Part shown: one piece after another, positions 55,082-64,000 of the stretch
Layout: every line of letters begins with the position of its first letter
Position numbering within the stretch: the first letter of the stretch is position 1
From: Oscillibacter sp.
GTDB lineage: Bacteria; Bacillota; Clostridia; Oscillospirales; Oscillospiraceae
NCBI GenBank assembly: GCA_022795445.1
Contig: JAAWGR010000002.1
Location: forward strand, 1 to 64,000
Reading direction: 5' to 3'
DNA length: 64,000 bases
The notes under the pieces: generated by a model
Database searches by the model: none
What the model was told of the DNA's origin: nothing
The model's input: the letters and a program-made list of their open reading frames with translations, nothing else
Made by a program: the position numbers and the translations under genes

Positions 55082-57511
55082 TTACTTGTGGGGAACGTGC
55101 CAAATGTTATCTGCATATTCCGCGATGGAACGGTCCGCCGCAAAGATGCCGCTTCGGGCAATGTTGTGCAAGCTCATACGGTTCCACCGCATGGGGTCGG
55201 CGTAAGTCTCCACCATCCGGCGCTCCGCCTCGCAATAGGAAGCATAGTCCGCCAACAGCAGATACTCGTCCGCTGGGCTTCCACCCGCGCCCAGCAGCAA
55301 CCGTTGGTACAGGTCGTCATAAGACACGCCGTCCCGGAAGCCGGACCGCAGCGCGTCCATCGCCCGCCGAAGGTCGGCATTATGGTTGTAGATGCGCTGG
55401 GGCACATAGCCTTCCCGCTTGAGGTTCTCCACTTCGTCCGCATGGAGGCCAAAGAGGAACATGTTCTCGTCGCCCAAAACCTCGTGCATCTCCACGTTGG
55501 CGCCGTCCAGGGTGCCGACGGTCAGGGCGCCGTTCATCATAAACTTCATGTTGCCCGTGCCGCTGGCCTCTTTGCCGGCGGTAGAAATCTGCTGGCTCAC
55601 CTCGCTGGCGGGCATCAGCACCTCTGCCAGAGAGACGCGGTAGTTCTCCAGGAACACTACCTGCAATTTGTCCTTACAGATTGGGTCATGCTCGATCTGA
55701 TCCGACAGAGAGTTGATCAGACGGATGATCCGCTTGGCGACTTCGTATCCCGGTGCAGCCTTTGCGCCGAAGAGGAATGTGTGGGGCTGCTGGATCACAT
55801 TGGGATCATCCCGCAGCTTCTGGTAGATGGTAATGATATGCAGAACGTTCAGGAGCTGACGTTTGTACTCATGCAGGCGCTTGGATTGTACATCGAAGAT
55901 GACATCCGGGTTCAGAACGACGCCCCGGCTCTTTTTCGCATGGGCCGCGAAAGCCACCTTGTTCTGATACTTGATCTCTGCCAACCGCCTCAAAACGCTC
56001 TCATCGTCCGCATAAGCATCCAGTTTCTGGAGGTTGGAAGCATCTGACAGATAGGCGTCGCCGCCGGTCAGATCTTTGAGGAGGCTGTCCAGGCCAGGGT
56101 TAATCTCGCTCAGCCAGCGGCGGTGATCGATACCATTAGTGACATTCTGGAACTTGTGCGGTTCCATCTGGTAGGCGTCCCGGAAGACGTCCTGCTTCAG
56201 AATATCCGAGTGCAGCGCGGACACGCCATTGACGGCCATGCCGCCTGCAATACACAAGTTTGCCATCCGGACCTCGCCGCCCCAGACGATGGCCATTTTC
56301 TCCGTTTTGGAGGGATCGTAGCGGTAATACTCCTCTACTTTCCGCTGCCAGCGGTCAGAAATTTCACGAATAATCTGCCAGATTCGGGGCAGGCGACGCT
56401 CCACCAAAGTTTGAGACCAGCGTTCCAACGCCTCCGCCAGGACCGTGTGGTTTGTGTACGCCACAGACTGTGTAGTGATGTTCCACGCCTCATCCCAGTC
56501 CATACCCGCATCGTCGATGAACACCCGCATCAGCTCGGGGATAACCAGGGTGGGGTGGGTATCGTTGATCTGGATCACATTTTTCTCGTGGAAGTTTTTC
56601 AGTGTGCCGTAAGTGTCCAAGTGCTTCGTACAGATAGACTGGATGGTAGCGGACACGAAGAAATACTGCTGCTTCAGCCGCAGGGACTTGCCCTCCGGAT
56701 GGTTATCCTCGGGGTACAGCACCTTAGCGATTGCTTCTGCCATGGCTTTTTCCTCGGTGGCCTTCAGGTATTCGCCCCGGCCGAACAGACTCATGTCCAG
56801 CGGGGTCGTCGGCACTGCATCCCACAGCCGCAGGACGTTCACATGCTCCGTGTTATACCCAGCAATTTCCATGTCGTAGGGCACTGCCAGCACCGTGGTG
56901 GCATTTTCGTTAACCGTGTGCAGGTGGCCATCGTCCCAGAACTCTCGCAGCGTGCCGCCGAAGGACACCTGCTGCGCCTCAGCGGGCTTGGGGATCAGCC
57001 ATGCCGCTCCCAGGTCTTTCCAGTGGTCCGGCAGCTCCACCTGCTGGCCTTCCACAATTTTTTGCTTGAACAAGCCCAGCTCGTAACAGATAGAATAGCC
57101 AGTAGCGGGGATATCCAGGGTGGTCATGGAGTCCAGGTAGCAGGCTGCCAGACGACCCAGGCCGCCGTTGCCCAGGGCGGCGTCAGGCTCAACCTCAAAA
57201 ACGTCGCCCGCCTTGAATCCCAGCTGCTCCAGGGCTCCTTTCAGCTGAGGCAGAATCCCCAGGTTATAGGCATTTTTCATCAAGCTCCGGCCCATCAGAA
57301 ATTCCATGGAAAGGTAATGGACCTGCTTCTTCTTCTGCACCCGGGTGCGCTTCCGGCTCTCCACTTCCCGCAGAGCCATCACGTCCCGCAGCACCAGTGC
57401 ACTGGCGCGCATCACCTCCCCTTCGGTGGCCTCTTCAGGGGCCTTGCCGAAGTTCGTCATCAGTTTTGCCGTCAGGCTGTCTTTCAGGGTTTGTGTCGTA
57501 AATGGTGTCAT
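55082..57511 (-). CDS. glgP: Glycogen/maltodextrin phosphorylase
   Basis: 809 residues, GT35 family. LSMEFLMGRSL near residue 68, GNGGLGRLAACYLDS near 113, and the pyridoxal-phosphate motif EASGTGNMKFMMNGALT near 660. Releases glucose-1-phosphate from glycogen. It is the last gene of the glg cluster, 43 bases after glgA, so synthesis and breakdown enzymes are co-transcribed. Confidence 0.97.
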   Translation of the reverse strand: MTPFTTQTLKDSLTAKLMTNFGKAPEEATEGEVMRASALVLRDVMALREVESRKRTRVQKKKQVHYLSMEFLMGRSLMKNAYNLGILPQLKGALEQLGFKAGDVFEVEPDAALGNGGLGRLAACYLDSMTTLDIPATGYSICYELGLFKQKIVEGQQVELPDHWKDLGAAWLIPKPAEAQQVSFGGTLREFWDDGHLHTVNENATTVLAVPYDMEIAGYNTEHVNVLRLWDAVPTTPLDMSLFGRGEYLKATEEKAMAEAIAKVLYPEDNHPEGKSLRLKQQYFFVSATIQSICTKHLDTYGTLKNFHEKNVIQINDTHPTLVIPELMRVFIDDAGMDWDEAWNITTQSVAYTNHTVLAEALERWSQTLVERRLPRIWQIIREISDRWQRKVEEYYRYDPSKTEKMAIVWGGEVRMANLCIAGGMAVNGVSALHSDILKQDVFRDAYQMEPHKFQNVTNGIDHRRWLSEINPGLDSLLKDLTGGDAYLSDASNLQKLDAYADDESVLRRLAEIKYQNKVAFAAHAKKSRGVVLNPDVIFDVQSKRLHEYKRQLLNVLHIITIYQKLRDDPNVIQQPHTFLFGAKAAPGYEVAKRIIRLINSLSDQIEHDPICKDKLQVVFLENYRVSLAEVLMPASEVSQQISTAGKEASGTGNMKFMMNGALTVGTLDGANVEMHEVLGDENMFLFGLHADEVENLKREGYVPQRIYNHNADLRRAMDALRSGFRDGVSYDDLYQRLLLGAGGSPADEYLLLADYASYCEAERRMVETYADPMRWNRMSLHNIARSGIFAADRSIAEYADNIWHVPHK

Positions 57512-57554
57512 GAATTCTCCTCACTCCGCCGGCGGGGGGTTGTTTCCCGGCGAT

Positions 57555-59423
57555 TCATTTTTTGTTGCTCCCCTTTTTAGCGGACTTCTTTGCCGTTTTC
57601 GCCGCTTTTTTTGCAGTTTTCTTGGAGGTCTTTGGAGCCTTTTCCGTCTCCGGCACAATCTCCTCAGCAGCTTCCATCGCCGGCTTTTCTACAGCTTCCT
57701 CTGCTGGGACGGCGTTCTCAACGGGAACCTCAGCCGCAGGAGTTTCTACCGTTGCTTCTGCCGCCGGGGCCTCTACCGCAGGGGGGGCTGCCGCCGGAAC
57801 CTCTGCTGCTGGAATTTCTACAGGCGCTTCTGCCGCCGCTGCTTCCACGGGGACTTCTGCCGCAGCCGTTTCTGCCGTTGCTTCTTCTGCGGGAGCAGGT
57901 TCCGCAGGAACCTCTTCAACTGGAGTTGGAGCCTCAGCCGGTGCTTCCGCAGCGCGGACGGCGCTCTCGCCGTTCGAAACAGGCCATTCCTGACCGGTAA
58001 TGTTTGCGTAAATGCGCAGGTATTCACGCGCACTCCGCGCCCAGCTGAAATCGCATTCCATAGCACGCTGACGCAGACGGGCGAATGCATCGGGATAATC
58101 TTTGTACAGGTATACAGCTTCCCGGATAACATAAAGCATATCGCCGCTGGAATAGTGGGCGAAGGTGAAGCCAGTACCCGTGTCAGAAATGGCATCGCGG
58201 GGCTGCACAGTATCCTTCAGACCGCCGGTCTCCCGTACAATTGGTACAGCACCATAGCGCATGGCGATCATCTGGCTCAGGCCGCAGGGCTCGCTCTTAG
58301 AGGGCATGAGGAACAGATCCGCACCGCCGTAAATGGCCATGGACAGGTCCTCATTATAGTCCAGCTGTACCGACATACGGCCCGGATATTGCTGGGAGGC
58401 CCAACGGAAGAAGTCCTCATATTTCTGATCGCCTTTGCCCAGAATCACCATCTGCACAGGGAGGTCCATAATATCATGCAGCACTTCACAAATCAAGTCC
58501 AAGCCTTTGTGGGACACCAGACGGCTGACCATTGCCAGAATTGGGGTATGAGGCTCCTCCCGCAGGCCAACCAGCTTTTGCAGCGCCGCCTTGTCGGTTG
58601 TCTTGCCAGCCATGTCTTCCACAGAGAAGTTCGCCGCGATACGGGGGTCCGTGCGGGGGTCATACAGTTTCATGTCGATCCCGTTCAGCACACCGCTGAG
58701 CTTATCGGAACACCGTTGCAGGATGCTCTCCATATGGTGCGCAAAATAGGGCATCTTCAGCTCGCTTGCATAGGTTGGCGAGACGGCGTTCACCGCGTCG
58801 GCGCAGAGGATCGCGCCCTTGAGAAGGTTCAGGTCGCCGTCCATCAGCAAAGTACCGTCCTTCACCCAGCCCGCGTCCAGGCCGAACAGTTCGCCCAAAA
58901 CATAGGGGTTATACCGGCCCTGGTATTCGATATTATGGATCGTCAGCACAGTCTTGATGGAACGGTAACGGTCTTCCCGCACGCCGTCATCCTTCAGATA
59001 GACCGGCACCAGGGCGGACTGCCAATCGTTGTAGTGTACCACATCCGGCCAGAATTTCATACGGTCCAGCATCTTAACCACAGCACGGGAAAAATAGCCG
59101 AACCGTTCGCCGTCGTCCAAATGGCCATACAGTTCCCAGCGGGCAAAATATTGTTCATTATCCAGGAAATACCAAGTTACGCCATCCCGTTCTAAGGAGA
59201 ACAAGCCGCAGTATATGTGCCTCCAGCCCAGGTCCACATAATCGTAGCACTCGAAGTACAGCTGGTCGCCGAACTTCTCCTTCACCTTCTGGTATAAAGG
59301 CAAAACCACAGCGACTTCCGCGCCCTGCTTTGCCAGGGACGGAGGCAGCGAACCCGCCACATCGGCCAAACCGCCGGTTTTACAGAAAGGCACTGCCTCG
59401 CTGGTAACATATAGAATCTTCAT
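57555..59423 (-). CDS. glgA: Glycogen synthase with a long Ala/Glu/Pro-rich and Lys-rich C-terminal extension
   Basis: 622 residues; the GT5 catalytic part is only about 1-478 (ADP-glucose-binding KTGGLADV at 15-22, LKGAILCADAVNAVSPTYA, SKSEPCGLSQM). Residues 479-622 are extra: about 115 residues of repeated PAEAP/AAEVPVE-type acidic Ala-Pro-Glu sequence, then a basic tail (KTSKKTAKKAAKTAKKSAKK) like histone H1 or HctA-type proteins. GC-rich repeats without frameshift indicate a real extension. ADP-glucose polymerisation activity should be intact. Promoter at 59518-59546. Confidence 0.95.
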   Translation of the reverse strand: MKILYVTSEAVPFCKTGGLADVAGSLPPSLAKQGAEVAVVLPLYQKVKEKFGDQLYFECYDYVDLGWRHIYCGLFSLERDGVTWYFLDNEQYFARWELYGHLDDGERFGYFSRAVVKMLDRMKFWPDVVHYNDWQSALVPVYLKDDGVREDRYRSIKTVLTIHNIEYQGRYNPYVLGELFGLDAGWVKDGTLLMDGDLNLLKGAILCADAVNAVSPTYASELKMPYFAHHMESILQRCSDKLSGVLNGIDMKLYDPRTDPRIAANFSVEDMAGKTTDKAALQKLVGLREEPHTPILAMVSRLVSHKGLDLICEVLHDIMDLPVQMVILGKGDQKYEDFFRWASQQYPGRMSVQLDYNEDLSMAIYGGADLFLMPSKSEPCGLSQMIAMRYGAVPIVRETGGLKDTVQPRDAISDTGTGFTFAHYSSGDMLYVIREAVYLYKDYPDAFARLRQRAMECDFSWARSAREYLRIYANITGQEWPVSNGESAVRAAEAPAEAPTPVEEVPAEPAPAEEATAETAAAEVPVEAAAAEAPVEIPAAEVPAAAPPAVEAPAAEATVETPAAEVPVENAVPAEEAVEKPAMEAAEEIVPETEKAPKTSKKTAKKAAKTAKKSAKKGSNKK

Positions 59424-59517
59424 AAGCTACTCCTTCTCTTCCATAAGAAAACATTTTCCGCCCTCCCGTTTCCGGCAGGGCCTTCCGCCGGGATAGCCGG
59501 CACTTGTTCAAGTTTAT

Positions 59518-59546
59518 AGAATACCAGATTTTCCGCAAAACGTCAA
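59518..59546 (-). promoter_or_regulatory. glgA-glgP promoter
   Basis: Minus strand: TTGACG (59541-59546), 17-bp spacer, TATTCT (59518-59523). The leader is about 85 bases. It lets glgA-glgP be expressed apart from glgBCD. Confidence 0.65.
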
Positions 59547-59624
59547 CTCCTCCCGTTCCATCCACAAAATGGAATTCTCTTTTGGGAGGCTTTGACAGAG
59601 GTATAACAGCCGGTCTATGCAGGA

Positions 59625-59948
59625 CTATACGCCCCTGCTTTCAATCCCTTCCTGTTCCGCCCGGAAGGCAGCGGCCAGCCCGCTTTCGCCGCACTGCTCA
59701 CAAAGAGCGATTTCCGAATCCAAAACCTTCCGCATCTCCAGCCCGCTGAGGAAATCGGTAAACCGCTCCCCTGCCTGAAGGCCCTCAAGAAAGTGGATTT
59801 CCCGGCAGTACCGGCCATCCGCACACTCATACCAGACCCGCGTCTCAAGCGGGCCAAAGCATATATGCTGTACAACAGCCCGCCTTCCATCTGCATCATG
59901 CTCGGTTCTTGGAGCCTCATGCAGCCAAGAGCCAACCTGAAATCCCAT
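59625..59948 (-). CDS. Small protein of unknown function inside the glg cluster
   Basis: 107 residues from ATG 59948 (MGFQVGSWLHEAP) with SD GGAGTGG 6 bases upstream; ATG 59963 is an alternative. Soluble, with balanced composition (ETRVWYECADGRYCREIHFL, ERFTDFLSGLEMRKVL) and four Cys. The overlapping frame 59615-60040 is less protein-like. It lies between glgD and glgA; no domain recognised. Confidence 0.5.
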   Translation of the reverse strand: MGFQVGSWLHEAPRTEHDADGRRAVVQHICFGPLETRVWYECADGRYCREIHFLEGLQAGERFTDFLSGLEMRKVLDSEIALCEQCGESGLAAAFRAEQEGIESRGV

Positions 59949-60036
59949 GATATCCCACTCCATCCGTATGTTATGAAGCCGCTATGGATTTCCCGCCGGC
60001 ACAAAGGGAAAAAGGGGGACGGTCGCCCCCTTTTCC

Positions 60037-61149
60037 TCACACACGACTGCCTTTTGCCAAAACAATGGGGTAAGTGGAATGACCCATGAGCGTCCGGTCC
60101 GGGAGAATCTCCACCCTCTTGTCCGTAATCACATAAGAGAGCTGCGCGTTGCGCCGCACAGTAGTGCCTTTGAAGAGCACGCAGTTGCGCACCACTGCAC
60201 CTGCCTCTACCACGACGCCTGTACAGAGGATGGAGTTTTCCACCACACCTTCGATAATACAGCCGTCGGCCATCATGGAGTTCACGCAGCGTCCGTTCGC
60301 GCCCACATAGGACGGCGTACGGTCCGTGCCCTTGGCCCGGATGGGGCGTTCCGACGTAAACAGTTCTTTGCGGATGGCCGGGGTTAGCAGCTGCATACTG
60401 CGGTCATAGTACTCCTGCACCGAGCGGATCTGCGCGGCAAAGCCATTCCAGATGTAACTGCCCAGGTGGAGACTGTCTTTCTTTGCCAGGAGCACATCCC
60501 GCCTCCAGCTGAACTGGTCCTTCGCATTGCACTCATCTACCAGGTTTTTCAAGAGCTTCGTAGAGACGACATAGACTTCCAGGCCACGATAGCCTCGGGG
60601 CGTATTCAGGTTATAGAGCACCTGAGTGATACGGCCCTCCGCGTTCTTCTCGAAGTAGGTACCATTTTGGGTGGCGAAGCTGTCGTTGCCGCAGACTACA
60701 GTAATGTCCGCACCGGACTTCAGGTGGCTATCAAAGATGTCCGCCAGAGGCAGGTTAGCAACCAGATCGCCCTCCATCATAACCACATAGTCCTGACGGA
60801 TGGTTTCCAGATAGCTGCGCACATTTGCCAGGGCTTCGATCTTGCCCCGGAAGGGCATAACGCCCCAGTTCTGCTGATAATTGAAAGGCGGTAGCAGCCG
60901 CAGGCCGCCGCGCTTGCGGGAGAGGTCCCAATCCTTGCCGGTGCCCAGGTGGTCCAGCAGGCTCTGGTACTGGCCGTGTAGCACAATGCCCACGTCGGTG
61001 GTTCCGGCGTTGACAAGGTTGGAGAGGCTGAAATCTACCGTCCGGAAACGGCAGCCAAACGGCATTGAGGACGCGGAACGGATCTCGCCCAGTTCCCGCA
61101 GGTCGTTGCGCCGTTCATAGGAAAAGATGATACCATGCAGTCCATTCAT
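60037..61149 (-). CDS. glgD: Glucose-1-phosphate adenylyltransferase, GlgD subunit
   Basis: 370 residues. Nucleotidyltransferase fold plus left-handed beta-helix, but the catalytic G-G-x-G-x-R-L loop seen in GlgC is replaced by [15 protein letters not shown], typical of the non-catalytic regulatory GlgD of Bacillota. It pairs with GlgC to make ADP-glucose. Overlaps glgC by 4 bases. Confidence 0.95.
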   Translation of the reverse strand: MNGLHGIIFSYERRNDLRELGEIRSASSMPFGCRFRTVDFSLSNLVNAGTTDVGIVLHGQYQSLLDHLGTGKDWDLSRKRGGLRLLPPFNYQQNWGVMPFRGKIEALANVRSYLETIRQDYVVMMEGDLVANLPLADIFDSHLKSGADITVVCGNDSFATQNGTYFEKNAEGRITQVLYNLNTPRGYRGLEVYVVSTKLLKNLVDECNAKDQFSWRRDVLLAKKDSLHLGSYIWNGFAAQIRSVQEYYDRSMQLLTPAIRKELFTSERPIRAKGTDRTPSYVGANGRCVNSMMADGCIIEGVVENSILCTGVVVEAGAVVRNCVLFKGTTVRRNAQLSYVITDKRVEILPDRTLMGHSTYPIVLAKGSRV

Positions 61150-62354
61150 TTCTTGGACACCTCCTCACCGTTGCGGTCCAGCATGATGCCAGGCGCAACG
61201 TTCTTACCTTCCGGCACAATGCACTGAGGGGCCAGTACCGTCAGGCCCCAGCCGTCGGGATAATCTTCCGGCTTGCCTCCCACATGGCAGCCCGGACCGA
61301 TGTGGCAGTCCTCACCCAGGATGGCATATTCCACCACGGCTCCAGGAGCAACCTTCGCGCCGGGCAGCAGGACCGAATAGCTAACGCGTGCGCCTGCCGC
61401 TACGTCCACGTTGGGGGACAGGACAGAGTTCTCCACGATACCCTCCAAATCGCTGCCGCGGTTGAAAGCGCTGTGGGTCACAACGGACTCAGGCCCCAGG
61501 TAGACCGCCGCCGCGTTGACAGAACGGGCGTAGATCGGCCAGGATTTGTCGTGCAGGTCCAGACCGCTTTCGGGGGACAGCATATCCATATTGGCGTCCC
61601 ACAGGGACTCCAAGGTACCTACGTCTTTCCAGTAACCCGCGAAGCGGTAAGCAGCCATTTTTTCTTTATTCCTCAGCATAGCGGGGATGACGTTCTTACC
61701 AAAGTCGTTTTCAGAGTTGGGGTCGTTCTCGTCGTCGATCAGATACTTCCGCAGCACCGGCCAGGAGAACACGTAGATGCCCATAGAGGCCAGATTGCTC
61801 TTGGGTTCCTTCGGCTTCTCTGCGAACTCGGTGATCATATCCTCACCATCGACGCTCATGATGCCGAACCGCGGAGCCTCGTCCCAAGGCACTTCCATCA
61901 CGGAGATGGTGCAGGCGGCGTTGGTTTCCTTATGCCGTGCAAGCATCTTGCCATAATTCATTTTATAAATATGGTCGCCAGAGAGGATCACCACATAGTC
62001 CGGATCATACAGATCCACAAAACCCTTATTTTGGTAAATGGCGTTAGCGGTACCTTTATACCAGCTGGCGCCCTCGCTGCTCTGGTAAGGCGGGAGGATG
62101 TGTACGCCGCCGTCGCTGCCGTCCAAATCCCAGGGCTGGCCGCTGCCGATGTAGCTGTTCAGCTCCAGAGGGCGGTACTGGGTGAGGACGCCGACCGTAT
62201 CAATGCCGGAATTGGTGCAGTTGGAGAGGGGAAAATCAATGATGCGGTACTTGCCGCCGAAGGGTACGGCGGGCTTTGCCATGTCGCCCGTAAGGACATA
62301 CAGGCGGCTGCCCTGTCCTCCGGCCAGCAGCATGGCAACACATTCTTTTTTCAT
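61146..62354 (-). CDS. glgC: Glucose-1-phosphate adenylyltransferase, catalytic GlgC subunit
   Basis: 402 residues. [13 protein letters not shown] nucleotide loop (residues 11-23), [37 protein letters not shown]. Makes ADP-glucose from ATP and glucose-1-phosphate. It overlaps glgB (ATGA) and glgD (4 bases), so the three are translationally coupled. Confidence 0.97.
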   Translation of the reverse strand: MKKECVAMLLAGGQGSRLYVLTGDMAKPAVPFGGKYRIIDFPLSNCTNSGIDTVGVLTQYRPLELNSYIGSGQPWDLDGSDGGVHILPPYQSSEGASWYKGTANAIYQNKGFVDLYDPDYVVILSGDHIYKMNYGKMLARHKETNAACTISVMEVPWDEAPRFGIMSVDGEDMITEFAEKPKEPKSNLASMGIYVFSWPVLRKYLIDDENDPNSENDFGKNVIPAMLRNKEKMAAYRFAGYWKDVGTLESLWDANMDMLSPESGLDLHDKSWPIYARSVNAAAVYLGPESVVTHSAFNRGSDLEGIVENSVLSPNVDVAAGARVSYSVLLPGAKVAPGAVVEYAILGEDCHIGPGCHVGGKPEDYPDGWGLTVLAPQCIVPEGKNVAPGIMLDRNGEEVSKK

Positions 62355-64000
62355 GTCTTGTCCAGCTCCTTTTTCAACTGTTTTTTCGCTCTGGGCTTTC
62401 TGGGGGCCTTGACCGCCTCCACCAGTGTTTTGGCAGAGGATTTTGCCGTTTCACCAGCCGCCTTGGCCGCCTTGGGAACTTTTACTACCGCCTTAGCCTT
62501 GACGGCCTTGGCCTTGGGAAATTTGCCTTCGCCCCGCAGAAACACTGCGCCGAAAGCCGGGATCTTGATCGCAGCCGAGTGCTCTTTGCCGTGGGATTCG
62601 ATGGCCTCCACCAACACAGGTTCCTTGTCGCCAAAACCGTCGCCGCCGTATGCCGGGTCGTCGGTGTTGAACACGGGGGTATATTGCCGCCGGGCGGGGA
62701 CGCCCAAACGATAGTCCTCATAAGTATTGGGCGAGAAATTGATTGCGCACAGCAGCTCGCGGCCCTTTTTGTCCTTTCGGAGGAAAACGACCACGTTATT
62801 ATGGTTATCATCTACCACCAGCCACTCAAAGCCCTCCCAGCTGAAATCGATCTCCCACAGAGCGGATTCCCTCTTGTAGAAAGCATTGATTTCTTTGAAG
62901 AACTTATGGATCTGCTGATTTTCCTCTTTTTCCAGTAAATACCAATCCAACTGTTCTTTATCATTCCACTCGTGCCACTGGCCCAGCTCTGCGCCCATGA
63001 ACAGCAGCTTCTTGCCAGGATGGGCCAGCAGGTAAGCGTAGAAGCCCCGGGTACTGCGCAGCTGGTTTGTATAGTCGCCAGGCATCTTGCCCACAACCGA
63101 GCCTTTCATGTGGACGACCTCGTCATGGGAAATCGGCAGCACAAAATTCTCGGAGAAAGCATACATCATGGAGAAAGTGATATCCTTGTGGTGGTCCTGC
63201 CGGAACCAGGGATCCATCTTCAAATAGTGGCACATATCGTTCATCCAGCCCATGTTCCACTTGAGGTTGAACCCCAGGCCGCCGATGTCCGTCGGACGGC
63301 TGACCATCGGCCACGCGGTGGATTCCTCCGCAATCATCATCACGCTGGGGTTGACGCTGAACGCCATGGCGTTCAGCTCCCGGAGGAAATCGATGGCCTC
63401 CAGATTCTCATGTCCGCCGTACTTGTTGGGCGTCCATGCGCCGCCCTGGCGGTCGTAATCCAGATAGAGCATCGAAGCAACGGCATCTACGCGCAGGCCG
63501 TCGACATGGCACTCCTCCAGCCAGAAGCGGGCGGAGGAGAAGAGAAAACTCTTGACCTCAGGCCGGCCGTAGTCGAAGACCCGCGTACCCCAGCTGGCAT
63601 GTTCCCACTTGTTGGGATCGCTGTACTCGTAGCAGCAGCCGCCGTCGAACTGGTAGAGGCCATGGGCGTCTTTGCAGAAATGGGAGGGCACCCAGTCCAA
63701 GATTACAGCAATGCCGTTCTTATGCATATGGTTCACGAACCACATGAAATCCTTCGGTGTCCCGTAGCGGGAGGTAGCTGCAAAATAACCGGTACACTGA
63801 TAGCCCCAGGAGCCATCGAAGGGGTGCTCCAGCACTGGCATCAGCTCAATGGCGGTATAACCCATTTCCTTGACATAAGCCGCCAGCTCTTTCGCCAGGT
63901 CCTTATAGTCATAGAAATCGCCGTTCTCCCGTTTTTTCCAAGAGCCGAGGTGGACCTCATAAATATTCAGAGGAGACTCATAAACAGGGTGTTTTGCCTG
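62351..64000 (-). CDS. glgB: 1,4-alpha-glucan branching enzyme with Lys/Ala-rich tail (5' end beyond window)
   Basis: 549 residues visible; the frame runs off the right edge without a stop or credible start (upstream codons read [13 protein letters not shown], a GlgB motif). GH13 barrel: [15 protein letters not shown] with the nucleophile Asp, MIAEESTAW with the acid Glu, [14 protein letters not shown]. The last ~55 residues after the beta-sandwich ([11 protein letters not shown] on) are Lys/Ala-rich ([20 protein letters not shown], then [15 protein letters not shown]), resembling the GlgA tail. Introduces alpha-1,6 branches. First visible gene of the glg operon. Confidence 0.96.
   Translation of the reverse strand, partial: QAKHPVYESPLNIYEVHLGSWKKRENGDFYDYKDLAKELAAYVKEMGYTAIELMPVLEHPFDGSWGYQCTGYFAATSRYGTPKDFMWFVNHMHKNGIAVILDWVPSHFCKDAHGLYQFDGGCCYEYSDPNKWEHASWGTRVFDYGRPEVKSFLFSSARFWLEECHVDGLRVDAVASMLYLDYDRQGGAWTPNKYGGHENLEAIDFLRELNAMAFSVNPSVMMIAEESTAWPMVSRPTDIGGLGFNLKWNMGWMNDMCHYLKMDPWFRQDHHKDITFSMMYAFSENFVLPISHDEVVHMKGSVVGKMPGDYTNQLRSTRGFYAYLLAHPGKKLLFMGAELGQWHEWNDKEQLDWYLLEKEENQQIHKFFKEINAFYKRESALWEIDFSWEGFEWLVVDDNHNNVVVFLRKDKKGRELLCAINFSPNTYEDYRLGVPARRQYTPVFNTDDPAYGGDGFGDKEPVLVEAIESHGKEHSAAIKIPAFGAVFLRGEGKFPKAKAVKAKAVVKVPKAAKAAGETAKSSAKTLVEAVKAPRKPRAKKQLKKELDKT

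Noticed and set aside
56123-57580. 485-codon open frame antisense to glgP
   Set aside because: Shadow frame; the glgP motifs on the minus strand are conclusive.
57650-57950. GC-rich repeats in glgA as a possible frameshift or assembly artefact
   Set aside because: The reading frame stays open through the whole extension and ends in a sensible Lys-rich tail; treated as real protein sequence.
57345-59195. 616-codon open frame antisense to glgA
   Set aside because: Shadow of the glgA codon structure, with low-complexity Arg/Cys/Phe runs; overlaps glgP and glgA fully.

Overview
The window comes from a spore-forming member of the Bacillota, most likely class Clostridia near Oscillospiraceae (Flavonifractor/Intestinimonas/Oscillibacter-like). 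The taxon is inferred from gene content: spmA/spmB and an AbrB/SpoVT-type regulator, a feo operon with two FeoA proteins and a DUF3793 gene, an S-box (SAM-I) leader on metK, pyrB plus pyrI, paired GlgC and GlgD, GC-rich coding DNA, and AT-rich promoters of the TTGACA-17-TATAAT kind. It reads as core chromosome. I see no rRNA, tRNA, insertion sequence, prophage or CRISPR.

Layout. 1-3.6 kb: a serine hydrolase cut by the left edge, a MerR/TipAS regulator with its own 19-bp-spacer promoter, spmA-spmB, and an AbrB-like regulator. 3.8-7.9 kb (minus strand): an iron-uptake operon, DUF3793-feoA-feoA-feoB-FeoB-associated Cys-rich peptide, with two promoters. 8-12.7 kb: a rhomboid-like membrane protein, metK behind a SAM-I riboswitch, a DHFR/RibD-like reductase and two small membrane-anchored unknowns. 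12.7-18.5 kb (minus): pyrC-pyrK-pyrD-pyrF-pyrE-pyrB-pyrI. 18.8-30 kb: a hybrid histidine kinase, an XRE regulator with a divergent small gene, a radical SAM protein, ispE, pfkA, azlC-azlD, a NYN/PIN-like protein, guaB and an M20 amidohydrolase. 30.2-35.3 kb: carA followed by one reading frame encoding CarB fused to DapF. 35.4-40.1 kb: a cupin-like protein, a GH25 lysozyme, a TetR-like remnant, a flavodoxin, an aldo/keto reductase and a zinc phospholipase C-like protein. 40.2-48.6 kb: an aromatic amino acid operon, aroF-tyrA-aroB-aroA-aroC-pheA-aroEK-aroQ. 48.6-55 kb: deoC-deoD-bmp nucleoside salvage, an S1C protease, an unknown gene, an FMN reductase and a hexapeptide acetyltransferase. 55-64 kb (minus): glgB-glgC-glgD-orf-glgA-glgP, with glgB cut by the right edge.

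The pathways are nearly complete. The pyr operon plus carAB gives every step from glutamine/bicarbonate to UMP. The aro operon covers erythrose-4-phosphate/PEP to chorismate, phenylpyruvate and 4-hydroxyphenylpyruvate. The glg cluster makes and degrades glycogen.

The strongest unusual signals are: (1) a GTTAG-N6-CTAAC operator that occurs six times, only in the control regions of feo, the flavodoxin and the phospholipase-like gene, which looks like a metal (probably iron) regulon; (2) a 33-residue Phe/Tyr-rich leader peptide with a terminator and a perfect 10-bp antiterminator pairing before the aromatic operon, i.e. ribosome-mediated attenuation; (3) the CarB-DapF fusion with both DapF catalytic cysteines kept; (4) lysine/alanine-rich, histone-H1-like C-terminal tails on both glycogen synthase and branching enzyme.
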